Below, piece after piece: positions 8,491 to 15,886 of a stretch of DNA of 41,444 nucleotides. The stretch spans positions 1 through 41,444 of the forward strand of contig CANQHC010000019.1 in assembly GCA_947623595.1 (NCBI GenBank), written 5' to 3'. The notes under the pieces are model-generated. The model ran no database searches, had not been told where the DNA came from, and worked only from the letters and a program-made list of their open reading frames with translations. The stretch is from an uncultured Clostridia bacterium. Lineage in GTDB: Bacteria > Bacillota > Clostridia > TANB77 > CAG-508. Both the position numbers and the translations under genes were made by a program. Numbering within the stretch: position 1 is the stretch's first letter; the number at the start of each line of letters is the position of its first letter.

Positions 8491-8519
8491 ATTTTATGCG
8501 AATTTCATATAAAAGTCAA
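8491..8519 (-). promoter_or_regulatory. SigA-type promoter of tktN-tktC
   Basis: On the minus strand TTGACT (8514-8519) and TAAAAT (8491-8496) are separated by exactly 17 bases, a near-consensus vegetative promoter located after the upp terminator and before the tktN ribosome site. Confidence 0.75.
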
Positions 8520-8545
8520 ATAAAATATTTATACTTTTATTATAA

Positions 8546-8571
8546 AAAGACTACTATATATAATAGTAGCC
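8546..8571 (-). terminator. Terminator of the uraA-upp transcript
   Basis: On the minus strand GGCTACTAT and ATAGTAGTC form a 9-bp stem (one wobble) with a short AT loop, followed by CTTTTTAT. It separates upp from the tktN promoter. Confidence 0.75.
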
Positions 8572-8578
8572 TTCTAAT

Positions 8579-8665
8579 AAGAAAAGTGGCTTTACCACAT
8601 GTGCATTTTTAGCCCAAGGTAACTTAACCTTGCTCCCCAGAAAAATCTAGCGATTTCCTATTCAA
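8579..8665 (-). ncRNA. Structured 3' region of upp, possible small RNA, unidentified
   Basis: Between upp and its terminator the minus strand has three consecutive hairpins: AAATC-GCTA-GATTT, CAAGGT-TAAGTT-ACCTTG and GTGG-TAAAG-CCAC. They are joined by unusually G-rich stretches for this genome (CTGGGGAGC, TTGGGCT). It is not a leader of tktN, because the terminator and tktN promoter lie between. I checked it against TPP, purine, ZTP, manganese and T-box signatures and it fits none. It may be a 3'-UTR-derived RNA or only a stable 3' end. Confidence 0.35.
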
Positions 8666-8673
8666 TAAAAAAA

Positions 8674-9300
8674 TTATCTTGTTCCAAAAATTCTATCTCC
8701 TGCATCACCTAAGCCAGGTACTATATATTTATTTTCATTTAACTGGTCATCTATGTGTGCACAATAAATTTGTACATCCGGATGTTTTTCCTCTACCTTT
8801 TTTATACCTTCTGGTGCCGCAATAATTGATAAAAACTTTATCTTTTTTACACCTTTTTTCTTTATCGCTTCAATCGCATCTATTGCAGATCCTCCTGTAG
8901 CAAGCATTGGATCTAAAATAATCACTTCTCTTTTATCTATATCTTTTGGCACTTTAAAATAGTAATTTACTGGTTCAAAAGTTTTTTCATTTCTATACAT
9001 TCCAATATGCCCTATTTTTGCGTTTGGAATTACGTTAATTACTCCATCTAACATTCCAGTACCTGCCCTTAAAATAGGAACAAATGCATAATTATCCTCA
9101 TTTAATTTTCCTGTTTTCATTTTCTCTAGAGGAGTTTCTATTTCTGTCTGCTCTAATTTTGCATCTTTCATAGCTTCATAGCATAAAAACATTGCTATTT
9201 CGCTGATTAATTCTCTAAATTCTTTTGTTCCTGTATTTCTATCTCTTAATATAGTTAATTTATGTTCAATTAAAGGATGATTTAATTCTATTGTTTTCAT
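8674..9300 (-). CDS. upp: Uracil phosphoribosyltransferase
   Basis: 208 residues, the usual length. It makes UMP from uracil and PRPP in pyrimidine salvage. The PRPP-binding loop is [14 protein letters not shown] (about 125-138), the uracil-site region is [10 protein letters not shown], and the C-terminus ends in the family signature [13 protein letters not shown]. It follows the uracil permease gene, so uptake and conversion are encoded together. There is no ribosome site next to the ATG: the AAGGAG lies 38 bases upstream, separated from the start by a stem-loop (see next entry). Confidence 0.96.
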   Translation of the reverse strand: MKTIELNHPLIEHKLTILRDRNTGTKEFRELISEIAMFLCYEAMKDAKLEQTEIETPLEKMKTGKLNEDNYAFVPILRAGTGMLDGVINVIPNAKIGHIGMYRNEKTFEPVNYYFKVPKDIDKREVIILDPMLATGGSAIDAIEAIKKKGVKKIKFLSIIAAPEGIKKVEEKHPDVQIYCAHIDDQLNENKYIVPGLGDAGDRIFGTR

Positions 9301-9310
9301 ATTTTATTTA

Positions 9311-9344
9311 TATTAGTTTTTTATATTTAACTAATAAACTCCTT
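9311..9344 (-). promoter_or_regulatory. SD-hairpin-start element of upp
   Basis: On the minus strand AAGGAG (9339-9344) is followed by 2 bases, an 8-bp perfect stem (AACTAATA/TATTAGTT on the plus strand reading) with a 10-base loop, then 10 bases to the ATG at 9300. Folding would place the SD at normal distance from the start. No closer SD exists. Confidence 0.7.
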
Positions 9345-9354
9345 ATTATTATTT

Positions 9355-9379
9355 AGGTTTTGATAGGATTCCTATAACC
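9355..9379 (-). repeat. Intercistronic hairpin, copy B (uraA/upp)
   Basis: On the minus strand: GGTTATAGG, nine variable bases, then AAAACCTAAATA, the same constant ends as copy A at 7582-7606. Outer GGTT/AACC and inner ATAGG/CCTAT pair well; the inner sequence differs from copy A but still pairs, which hints at structural conservation. Confidence 0.55.
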
Positions 9380-9382
9380 ATT

Positions 9383-10741
9383 TTATGCTTTCACTTTTTT
9401 ATTTTCTTTTAAGTCTTTCTTTGCTTTTTTTTCTTCTTTTTTCTTTTTTATCTCTTCCTCTGTTTTTTGTGCAGGAATACATAAATTAAGCAATATACCT
9501 ACAACAGCAGATAAGCTCATTCCTGAAATTGCAAGTGATAAGTCTCCACTTACTATTGATATTGTTGCTCCACCTAATCCAAGAACTAACATTGATGCTC
9601 CTACAACAACATTTTTAGGATCATCAAAATCGATCTGATTTTTAATTAACACTTTAAGACCATTCACTGCAATAAATCCATAAAGAAGAAGTGATACACC
9701 TCCTAATACTGCATTTGGTATGGTTGAAACCAATTCAGTAAATTTTCCTAAAAATCCTATTATAATAGCAATAATTGCGGCTAAACCTATTACCCATACT
9801 GATGCTACTTTAGTCATTCCAACTACTGATGTATTTTCTCCATATGTAGTGTTTGCTGGACCTCCAAGTAATCCTGCTACAAATGTTGCAATACCATCTC
9901 CTAATAATGTTTTATCAAGTCCAGGATCTTTTAATAAATCTTTTCCTATAATATTGCTTAATGATGTGTGGTCCCCTATATGTTCACATAATGTTACTAA
10001 TGCAATCGGTGCTATAGTAATTAATGCAGTAAAGTTTGGAGCATAATTTACAAAAGGTATTACAAATTGTGGTACACTAAAAAATGGTGCTTCCAATACT
10101 TTTGAAAAATCTACCATTCCTAAAATAACTGACAAAACATATCCAGTAATAATTCCTACTAAAAATGGAATTACTTTAAAAAACCCCTTTGCTTTTGTCA
10201 TTACAATTGCTGTTACTAAAAAAGATACTAGAGCTACTAAAACTACTTTCCAATCAAATGGTGTTCCTTCTGTTAGCCCTATTTGCCCAATTGCATTTGG
10301 AGCTAATCCTAATCCAATTACCATAATCATTGGACCTATAACAATTGGTGGTAACAATTTATCCAACCATTTTTTTCCTGCAAAATGAATTATAGTTGCA
10401 ACTATAACATAAATAAATCCTACAACCATAACTCCTGTCATTGCTCCTGAAATTCCTCCTTTTATGTATGCTGCTGCTAATGGTGCAATAAAAGCGAAAG
10501 AACTTCCTAAATATACTGGTGACTTTCCTCTTGTACATAATATGTATAAAAGTGTGCCAATTCCTGATGTTACTAATGCAACTGGTATAGTTAAAACAAC
10601 TTCGCCAGCCGCTGAATTTACCAATATTGGTACTAAAATTGTTGCGCCAAACATGGCAAACACATGTTGAATTGCTAAAACAATCCATTTAGGTATTGAT
10701 GGCTTTTCGTTCACATCTAAGAGCATTTTGGTTTCTTTCAT
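9383..10741 (-). CDS. uraA: Uracil permease (nucleobase:cation symporter-2 family)
   Basis: A 452-residue polytopic membrane protein with about 14 hydrophobic segments that imports uracil with protons. Family landmarks visible are GSSFAFIAP (about 78-86), the CEHIGDH substrate-site motif near residue 253, and GGPANTTYGEN. The last about 30 residues are a lysine/glutamate-rich cytoplasmic tail longer than usual. AAGGAGG lies 6 bases before the ATG, preceded by a small hairpin. It heads a uraA-upp salvage operon; no PyrR-type attenuator was recognised. Confidence 0.94.
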   Translation of the reverse strand: MKETKMLLDVNEKPSIPKWIVLAIQHVFAMFGATILVPILVNSAAGEVVLTIPVALVTSGIGTLLYILCTRGKSPVYLGSSFAFIAPLAAAYIKGGISGAMTGVMVVGFIYVIVATIIHFAGKKWLDKLLPPIVIGPMIMVIGLGLAPNAIGQIGLTEGTPFDWKVVLVALVSFLVTAIVMTKAKGFFKVIPFLVGIITGYVLSVILGMVDFSKVLEAPFFSVPQFVIPFVNYAPNFTALITIAPIALVTLCEHIGDHTSLSNIIGKDLLKDPGLDKTLLGDGIATFVAGLLGGPANTTYGENTSVVGMTKVASVWVIGLAAIIAIIIGFLGKFTELVSTIPNAVLGGVSLLLYGFIAVNGLKVLIKNQIDFDDPKNVVVGASMLVLGLGGATISIVSGDLSLAISGMSLSAVVGILLNLCIPAQKTEEEIKKKKEEKKAKKDLKENKKVKA

Positions 10742-10756
10742 TTTTTCCTCCTTCTA

Positions 10757-10778
10757 GGAACTTTTAGTTCCAATTATA
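10757..10778 (-). promoter_or_regulatory. uraA -10 element and 5'-terminal hairpin
   Basis: On the minus strand TATAAT (10773-10778) is followed within 2 bases by GGAAC-TAAAA-GTTCC, a perfect 5-bp hairpin near the predicted mRNA 5' end, then AAGGAGG. The -35 is weak (ATGAAT region). A hairpin at the very 5' end could protect the message. Confidence 0.45.
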
Positions 10779-10842
10779 ATAGAATAAATTGGGTTATTCA
10801 TAAAAAGACAAAATTTTAGTTTACTTATATTATTTTGCGCAA

Positions 10843-10870
10843 TAAAAAAACACTAATATTTTAATTAGTG
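10843..10870 (-). terminator. Terminator after the 39-residue ORF
   Basis: On the minus strand CACTAAT and ATTAGTG pair over 7 bp with a 6-base loop, followed by seven T. The stop codon of the small ORF is inside the stem. Confidence 0.82.
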
Positions 10871-10984
10871 CTTACAAACAGTAATAATATCAATAAATGG
10901 AAATAAAAATATTTTAACAAAAGCAATATTTGGAATTGCTTTTATTTTTTTATATTTAGTTTTTCCATCTAAAAATTTTGTCAT
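10865..10984 (-). CDS. Small 39-residue hydrophobic peptide, unknown
   Basis: An ORF of 39 codons. The N-terminal half is basic (MTKFLDGKTKYKKIKA) and the C-terminal half hydrophobic with FPF and a terminal CKH. AAAGGGGA lies 6 bases before the ATG, a near-consensus promoter (TTGCAT, 17 bases, TAGAAT) lies just upstream, and an intrinsic terminator begins at its stop codon. This complete set of signals makes it a real transcription unit, either a small membrane-active peptide or a leader peptide that influences read-through into uraA. I do not recognise a family. Confidence 0.55.
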   Translation of the reverse strand: MTKFLDGKTKYKKIKAIPNIAFVKIFLFPFIDIITVCKH

Positions 10985-11005
10985 TTTTTGTTCCCCTTTC
11001 CAGAA

Positions 11006-11034
11006 ATTCTACTATAACTTTTTTATAAATGCAA
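11006..11034 (-). promoter_or_regulatory. Promoter of the 39-residue ORF
   Basis: On the minus strand TTGCAT (11029-11034) and TAGAAT (11006-11011) are exactly 17 bases apart, about 20 bases before the ORF start. Confidence 0.6.
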
Positions 11035-11154
11035 GTATTTTTTATATGAATTTTTTCGTTTTTCTATCATAAACTTTAATAAGCTTTTTTCTTATTTCAA
11101 GGCTTTTGAAAATAAAATTTTCAATATATGCAGTTTAAATGTTTTACAATTATG

Positions 11155-11200
11155 AAAGGAGGATATGTTAGTTTTTCAAAGCTAACATAAGCTAGTAATA
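11155..11200 (+). promoter_or_regulatory. SD-hairpin-start element of asd
   Basis: AAAGGAGG (11155-11162), one base, then an 8-bp perfect stem TATGTTAG/CTAACATA (11164-11171, 11182-11189) with a 10-base loop, then 11 bases to the ATG at 11201. No other SD lies near the start. The ATG inside the left arm opens only a 6-codon ORF and lies too close to the SD. Confidence 0.72.
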
Positions 11201-12226
11201 ATGAATAATATAAAATTAGCAGTTGTTGGTGCAACTGGACTAGTCGGCCAAACAATTTTAAAGGTATTATCTGAAAAAAATTTACCAATTAATCAATATA
11301 CTTTTTTTGCATCCCACCGTTCAAGTGGGAAAAAAATTCATTTTTTAGGAGAAGAATATGTAATTCAAGAATTACTGCCAAATAGCTTTGATTCTGGATT
11401 TGATTATGCGATTTTTTCTGTTGGTGGAGATGTCTCAAAAATTTTTGCACCTATTGCAGTTTCAAAAGGCTGTATTGTAATTGATAATAGTAGTTATTTT
11501 AGAATGGATTCCTCTGTTCCATTAATAGTTCCAGAAGTTAATTTAGATGAATTAAAAAATCATCATGGCATTATTTCAAACCCTAACTGCTCTACAATTC
11601 AAGCAGTGGTTGCTTTAAAGCCTTTGGATACTGCTTATAAAATAAAAAGAATTATTTATAATACTTATCAAGCTGTTTCTGGTGCTGGATATAATGGAGT
11701 TGTTGACTTGCAAAACGGTATTTTGTCATTTTCTAAATATATATATACTAATAACGATATTAATTATGAATTAAAAAAATTTTCTAAACCCATTTTTAGT
11801 AATTGTTTGCCACATATTGATATATTCTTAGAAAATGGTTATACAAAAGAAGAAAAAAAGATGATAGATGAAACAAGAAAAATTTTAAAAAACCCGAATT
11901 TAAAAATAACTGCAACAGCTGTTAGAGTTCCTGTTTTTAATAGCCATAGCGAGTCTATTAATATTGAATTTGAGGAACCTTTTGATTTAAGTCAGTTAAA
12001 ACAAATTCTAGAAAATTCACCTGGCATTGTTTTAAAAGATAATTATAAAGAAGAACTTTATCCTACTACATTGGATGCAAATGAACAGGATAAAGTGTTA
12101 GTTGGTAGAATTCGTAGGGATAACAGTGTAGATTCAGGAGTTAATTTATGGGTAGTAGCTGATAACTTAAGAAAAGGTGCTGCAAGCAATGCAGTTCAAA
12201 TATTGGAAAGTTTAATTTGTAATTAA
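11201..12226 (+). CDS. asd: Aspartate-semialdehyde dehydrogenase
   Basis: 341 residues. It reduces aspartyl phosphate to aspartate semialdehyde with NADPH, the branch point to lysine/diaminopimelate, threonine and methionine. The nucleotide-binding GATGLVGQ (10-17) starts the fold, the catalytic cysteine is in SNPNCST (about 128-134), and the substrate histidine region is VRVPVFNSHSE. Length is typical. It is the first plus-strand gene of a block with dapA and dapB, though sufC-sufB lie between. Its ribosome site is set back behind a stem-loop. Confidence 0.95.
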   Translation: MNNIKLAVVGATGLVGQTILKVLSEKNLPINQYTFFASHRSSGKKIHFLGEEYVIQELLPNSFDSGFDYAIFSVGGDVSKIFAPIAVSKGCIVIDNSSYFRMDSSVPLIVPEVNLDELKNHHGIISNPNCSTIQAVVALKPLDTAYKIKRIIYNTYQAVSGAGYNGVVDLQNGILSFSKYIYTNNDINYELKKFSKPIFSNCLPHIDIFLENGYTKEEKKMIDETRKILKNPNLKITATAVRVPVFNSHSESINIEFEEPFDLSQLKQILENSPGIVLKDNYKEELYPTTLDANEQDKVLVGRIRRDNSVDSGVNLWVVADNLRKGAASNAVQILESLICN

Positions 12227-12274
12227 AATTGTTATTATTCTTGCATTATAAATACTTTTTGCTCCGCATTTTTC

Positions 12275-12303
12275 TTGAATTTTTCCATATTTTATGGTAA
12301 AAT
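12275..12303 (+). promoter_or_regulatory. SigA-type promoter of sufC-sufB
   Basis: TTGAAT (12275-12280) and TAAAAT (12298-12303) are exactly 17 bases apart, about 36 bases before the sufC start, with GAGGAGG just before the ATG. Confidence 0.65.
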
Positions 12304-12339
12304 TTGTGTGCTTAAATAAAAATTTTACGAGGAGGTATT

Positions 12340-13068
12340 ATGTTAGAATTAAAAGATATTTGTTATGCAAGAGATAATAAGCAAATTTTAAATCATATTA
12401 ATTTAAAAATAGATAACAGCAAGTTAATCGCTATTACTGGTCCAAATGGTTCTGGTAAATCTACACTTGCTAAAATTATAATGGGTATTCTTCCTCCTGA
12501 TAAAGGTACTATTCTTTTTGATGGTCAAGATATTACTAAATTTAATATAACTGATAGGGCTAATTTAGGAATTGGCTTTGCTTTTCAACAACCAGTTAAG
12601 TTTAAAGGTCTAACAGTTAAAGATTTGATTGAGCTTGCATCTGGAAATACAGTTAAACTTAGCCAAGCATGTAATTACCTTTCAGATGTTGGCTTATGTG
12701 CAAAAGACTATTTAGATCGAGAAATCAGTTCTTCACTTTCTGGTGGTGAATTAAAACGTATTGAAATAGCTATGCTTGCTGCTAAAAAATCTAAACTTAC
12801 TGTTTTTGACGAACCAGAAGCCGGAATTGATTTGTGGAGTTTTAATAGCCTAATTGGAATATTTGAAAATATGCATCAGGAAATCAAAGACTCTTCTATT
12901 GTTATTATTTCTCATCAAGAACGAATTTTAAATATAGCTGATGAAATTGTTTTACTTACTGATGGTGAAATTACTGCCACTGGTCAAAAGGAAGAAATTC
13001 TTCCTCTACTTCTAAATACAACAAAAAAGCCATGTAAGGTAATGATTGATAAAGGAGGAAATAATTAA
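12340..13068 (+). CDS. sufC: Fe-S cluster scaffold ATPase SufC (SMS-type)
   Basis: 242 residues. An ABC ATPase with Walker A GPNGSGKST (34-42), a Q-loop in FAFQQP, signature LSGGELKR and Walker B TVFDEPEAGID, ending with the switch histidine in IISHQE. FDEPEAGID and the QQP region are typical of SufC rather than of transport ATPases. It powers the scaffold formed with the single SufB/D-like protein encoded 3 bases downstream. No sufD, sufS or sufU is adjacent, so this is a two-gene minimal SUF (SMS) arrangement. GAGGAGG lies 5 bases before the ATG. Confidence 0.92.
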   Translation: MLELKDICYARDNKQILNHINLKIDNSKLIAITGPNGSGKSTLAKIIMGILPPDKGTILFDGQDITKFNITDRANLGIGFAFQQPVKFKGLTVKDLIELASGNTVKLSQACNYLSDVGLCAKDYLDREISSSLSGGELKRIEIAMLAAKKSKLTVFDEPEAGIDLWSFNSLIGIFENMHQEIKDSSIVIISHQERILNIADEIVLLTDGEITATGQKEEILPLLLNTTKKPCKVMIDKGGNN

Positions 13069-13071
13069 GCA

Positions 13072-14013
13072 ATGAGTGATTCTATTGAAAATAAATTAGA
13101 TACAGTTGAAAAAAATTTACTAAAGGCTATTGCAGATATTGAAAAAACTCCTATAGGAGCTTATAACATTAGAGAAAATGGCAAAGGAATTGCTAGAAAT
13201 ACTACTGCTAATATTGATATTGTAACCAAAAAAGATAAACCTGGTATAGATATTATTATAAAGCCAAACACTCAAAATGAAAGTGTTCATATTCCCGTTA
13301 TTTTAACACAAGCTGGTTTTAATGATGTTGTATATAATGATTTTTACATTGGTGAAGGTTCTGATGTTGTTATTGTTGCAGGTTGTGGTATTCATAATAA
13401 TTCTTGCGAAACTTCTGAACATGATGGTATTCACACCTTTCACTTGTCCAAGGGTGCTAAAGTAAAATATATAGAAAAACATTATGGAGAAGGAAATGGA
13501 ACTGGTGATAGAATTTTAAATCCTCAAACAATTGTATATTTAGAAGATGATAGTGTTTTAGAAATGGAAACAGTTCAAATAAAAGGAGTTACATCCACTA
13601 TACGTGAAACAAATGGAGAAATCGGTAATAATGCTAATTTAATCATTACTGAAAGAATTATGACTACTAATAATCAATCTGCAAAAACAATTTTTAATGT
13701 CAATTTGAATGGTACAAATTCAAGTGTTCATGTAGCTTCCCGTTCTATTGCTAGAGATAATTCTACGCAAGAGTTTATTTCCAATGTAAATGGAAACAAT
13801 AAATGTTTTGGTCATGTAGAATGTGATGCAATTATAATGGACAAGGCTAAAGTGATTTCTACTCCTAAAATTGTCGCAAATAATATTGATGCTAGTTTAG
13901 TACATGAAGCTGCTATTGGAAAAATTGCAGGTGAACAAGTAATAAAATTAATGACCCTCGGCCTTACAGAAAAGGAAGCTGAAGAACAAATCATTAGTGG
14001 CTTCTTAAAATAG
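13072..14013 (+). CDS. sufB: SufB/SufD-family Fe-S scaffold protein (SMS-type)
   Basis: 313 residues, much shorter than SufB (about 465), as in two-gene SMS systems. The middle is a beta-helix region; VAGCGIHNNSCE (about 103-114) carries two cysteines, and near the C-terminus VHEAAIGKI holds the conserved histidine-glutamate of the SufB/D core. It probably works as a homodimer on SufC dimers to assemble Fe-S clusters. AAAGGAGG inside the end of sufC lies 13 bases before the ATG, so the genes are coupled. A strong terminator follows. Confidence 0.9.
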   Translation: MSDSIENKLDTVEKNLLKAIADIEKTPIGAYNIRENGKGIARNTTANIDIVTKKDKPGIDIIIKPNTQNESVHIPVILTQAGFNDVVYNDFYIGEGSDVVIVAGCGIHNNSCETSEHDGIHTFHLSKGAKVKYIEKHYGEGNGTGDRILNPQTIVYLEDDSVLEMETVQIKGVTSTIRETNGEIGNNANLIITERIMTTNNQSAKTIFNVNLNGTNSSVHVASRSIARDNSTQEFISNVNGNNKCFGHVECDAIIMDKAKVISTPKIVANNIDASLVHEAAIGKIAGEQVIKLMTLGLTEKEAEEQIISGFLK

Positions 14014-14020
14014 TATTATA

Positions 14021-14053
14021 AAAAGTCTTTGATATTCATTCAAAGGCTTTTTT
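14021..14053 (+). terminator. Terminator of sufC-sufB
   Basis: AAGTCTTTGA (14023-14032) pairs with TCAAAGGCTT (14040-14049), 10 positions with one mismatch or wobble, 7-base loop, followed by six T, just after the sufB stop. Confidence 0.85.
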
Positions 14054-14181
14054 GGTTCACTATTAATTTTTCAATTATCATGGAACAAATATGTGTTAGC
14101 ATTTCAATAACTTTTTAGTGTATCACTCTATTTTTTTCTGCATATAATACATTATAAAATTTATTGAAAGGATACAAAAAT

Positions 14182-15070
14182 TTGAAGAAAAGTTTATTTA
14201 TTGGCTCTGGTACAGCCTTAGTTACCCCTTTTACAGAAGATGGAATTAATTTTGAAGAATTAAAAAATTTAATTAATTTTCAAGTAGAACAAGGCTCAGA
14301 TGCAATTATTATTTGTGGTACAACAGGAGAATCATCTACAATGTCATTAGAAGAAAAAAAACAAGTAATAAAATTTACAGTCGATATTGTACATAAAAGA
14401 ATTCCTGTTATTGCAGGAACTGGTGGAAACAATACTAGCTCAGTAATATCACTTTCTTTATATGCGAAAAATGTTGGAGTGGATGGAATTTTAGTAGTTA
14501 CACCTTATTATAATAAAACTACTCAACAGGGCTTAATTGCCCATTATAGTGAAATTGCAAAAAAAGTTTCACCTCTTCCCATTATTCTATACAATGTTCC
14601 TAGTAGAACTGGACTTAATATAGAACCTCAAACTTGTCTTGTTCTTTCAAAAATTGCAAATATTGTCGGAATTAAAGAAGCTAGTCGGTAATATCTCTCA
14701 AATAGCCAAAATATCTTCTTTATGTGGTAATAACTTATGGATTTATTCTGGTAATGATGATCAAATTCTTCCCATCCTATCTTTAGGTGGAATTGGTGTA
14801 ATTTCAGTTCTTTCCAATCTCATGCCAAAATTCGTTCATAATATTGTTTTTGACTATTTAAGTAGTAATTTTACATTAGCTACAGATTCACAATTAAAGG
14901 CAATTCCTCTTATAAATAGTTTGTTTAGTGAAGTAAACCCAATACCTGTAAAAACTGCTTTAAGCCTTATGGGATATGATGTAGGAGTTCCACGTCTTCC
15001 ACTTGTTCCAATGTCTTTTGAAAAAAAAGAACAGTTGAAACAAGAACTGATAAATTTCAAAATTATATAA
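14182..15070 (+). CDS. dapA: 4-hydroxy-tetrahydrodipicolinate synthase, interrupted by a +1 frameshift at a CGG codon
   Basis: Condenses pyruvate with aspartate semialdehyde, the first step of the diaminopimelate branch. Frame 0 contains [17 protein letters not shown], the tyrosine motif [10 protein letters not shown] and the Schiff-base lysine in GIKEAS. Three codons after that lysine an extra C at 14686 makes AGT CGG TAA, ending frame 0 at once. Skipping it restores S-G-N-I-S-Q and the rest of the barrel to 15070; the joined protein is 295 residues, a normal length. The start is TTG at 14182, with GAAAGGA 9 bases upstream and the family N-terminus [11 protein letters not shown]. The same break type occurs in ftsE. 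Without correction the enzyme would lose nearly half its barrel. Confidence 0.9.
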
Positions 15071-15113
15071 TTCTTAATTTTTACAAAATTTCTTCTTTAT
15101 TTTTACTATATAT

Positions 15114-15121
15114 GGTATAAT
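15114..15121 (+). promoter_or_regulatory. Candidate extended -10 promoter of the HD-domain gene
   Basis: TGG-TATAAT (TATAAT at 15116-15121) is an extended -10 element 32 bases before the start; the -35 region is weak. Confidence 0.45.
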
Positions 15122-15153
15122 TATATTAAGTATTAAAAAAGGGGATTTTGTTT

Positions 15154-15717
15154 ATGGTAACTAATTTTACCTATAGAATAATAGAAAAAAAATATTCCTC
15201 TAAAAAAGAATTTTTTTCTATTATTCAAAATCTAACAAAAAATGAAAAAGTACAAGAAATGAAAAATTTTAATCAGCATGCTGACATTTCTTGTTATAAA
15301 CATTGTGTAAATGTTGCTTTTTATACATATATTATTTGTAAAAAATTACATTTTGATTATACATCTGCTACTCGCGGAGCTATGTTACATGATTTATTTT
15401 TATATGACTGGCATTATCATATAAGAAAAGATAAAAAATTTAGTAGTTTGCATGCATTTGATCATCCTAAAATTGCTTTAAAAAATGCAACTGAAATTTT
15501 TGAATTAAATAACATCGAAAAAGATGTTATTGTAAATCATATGTGGCCTTTAACAATTAAGCTCCCACATTATAAAGAAACTGTAGTTGTTACTTTTGCA
15601 GATAAAATAAGTGCTACAGTAGAAACTTTTTCTCACCTTCTTGATTTATTACATACTAAAAAAGCTTATAAATATGCATATGTTTTTTTAAGTCTTATTA
15701 TTTTTAGAATAATTTAA
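15154..15717 (+). CDS. HD-domain phosphohydrolase
   Basis: 187 residues. The metal-binding pattern of HD hydrolases is visible: a histidine in CYKHCVNVAFYT (about residue 52), the doublet in GAMLHDLF (about 81-88), HAFDHPKIA, VNHMWPL and a late aspartate in TFADKIS. This matches the small HD proteins of Clostridia that are thought to act on nucleotides or nucleotide second messengers; the substrate cannot be told from sequence. The ATG at 15154 has AAAGGGGA 9 bases upstream. It sits between dapA and dapB with its own promoter and terminator, so it is not part of lysine synthesis by operon logic. Confidence 0.82.
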   Translation: MVTNFTYRIIEKKYSSKKEFFSIIQNLTKNEKVQEMKNFNQHADISCYKHCVNVAFYTYIICKKLHFDYTSATRGAMLHDLFLYDWHYHIRKDKKFSSLHAFDHPKIALKNATEIFELNNIEKDVIVNHMWPLTIKLPHYKETVVVTFADKISATVETFSHLLDLLHTKKAYKYAYVFLSLIIFRII

Positions 15718-15755
15718 TACCTTTCTTCATATATTATTAAAAGAGAAGGTATATA

Positions 15756-15793
15756 AAATATCTTTTTTCTATAAAGAAAAAAGATATTTTTTT
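15756..15793 (+). terminator. Terminator of the HD-domain gene
   Basis: AAATATCTTTTTTC and GAAAAAAGATATTT form a 14-bp perfect stem with a short TATAAA loop and a T-run. A weaker hairpin (ATACCTT/AAGGTAT) lies just upstream. Confidence 0.85.
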
Positions 15794-15886
15794 GCTAATT
15801 AATCAGATGTTTTAATAATTTAATTTTGTTTTCTAAATTCAAATTTAAAATAACTTTATATACATGTATTAGAAAGGATTGGTTTT

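Noticed and set aside
7600..8700. TPP riboswitch in front of the transketolase genes
   Set aside because: The region lacks the CTGAGA and ACCTGAT core motifs, and a terminator plus promoter separate the structured stretch from tktN.
11160..11190. Short leader ORF (6 codons) in the asd hairpin
   Set aside because: Its ATG is only 2 bases from the SD and comparable ORFs are not consistent at upp, eno or the kinase-like gene; the shared feature is the hairpin.
11000..14200. Lysine riboswitch or T-box before asd or dapA
   Set aside because: No AGAGGCGC/lysine-aptamer core or T-box GGGTGGNACCGCG string is visible in either leader.
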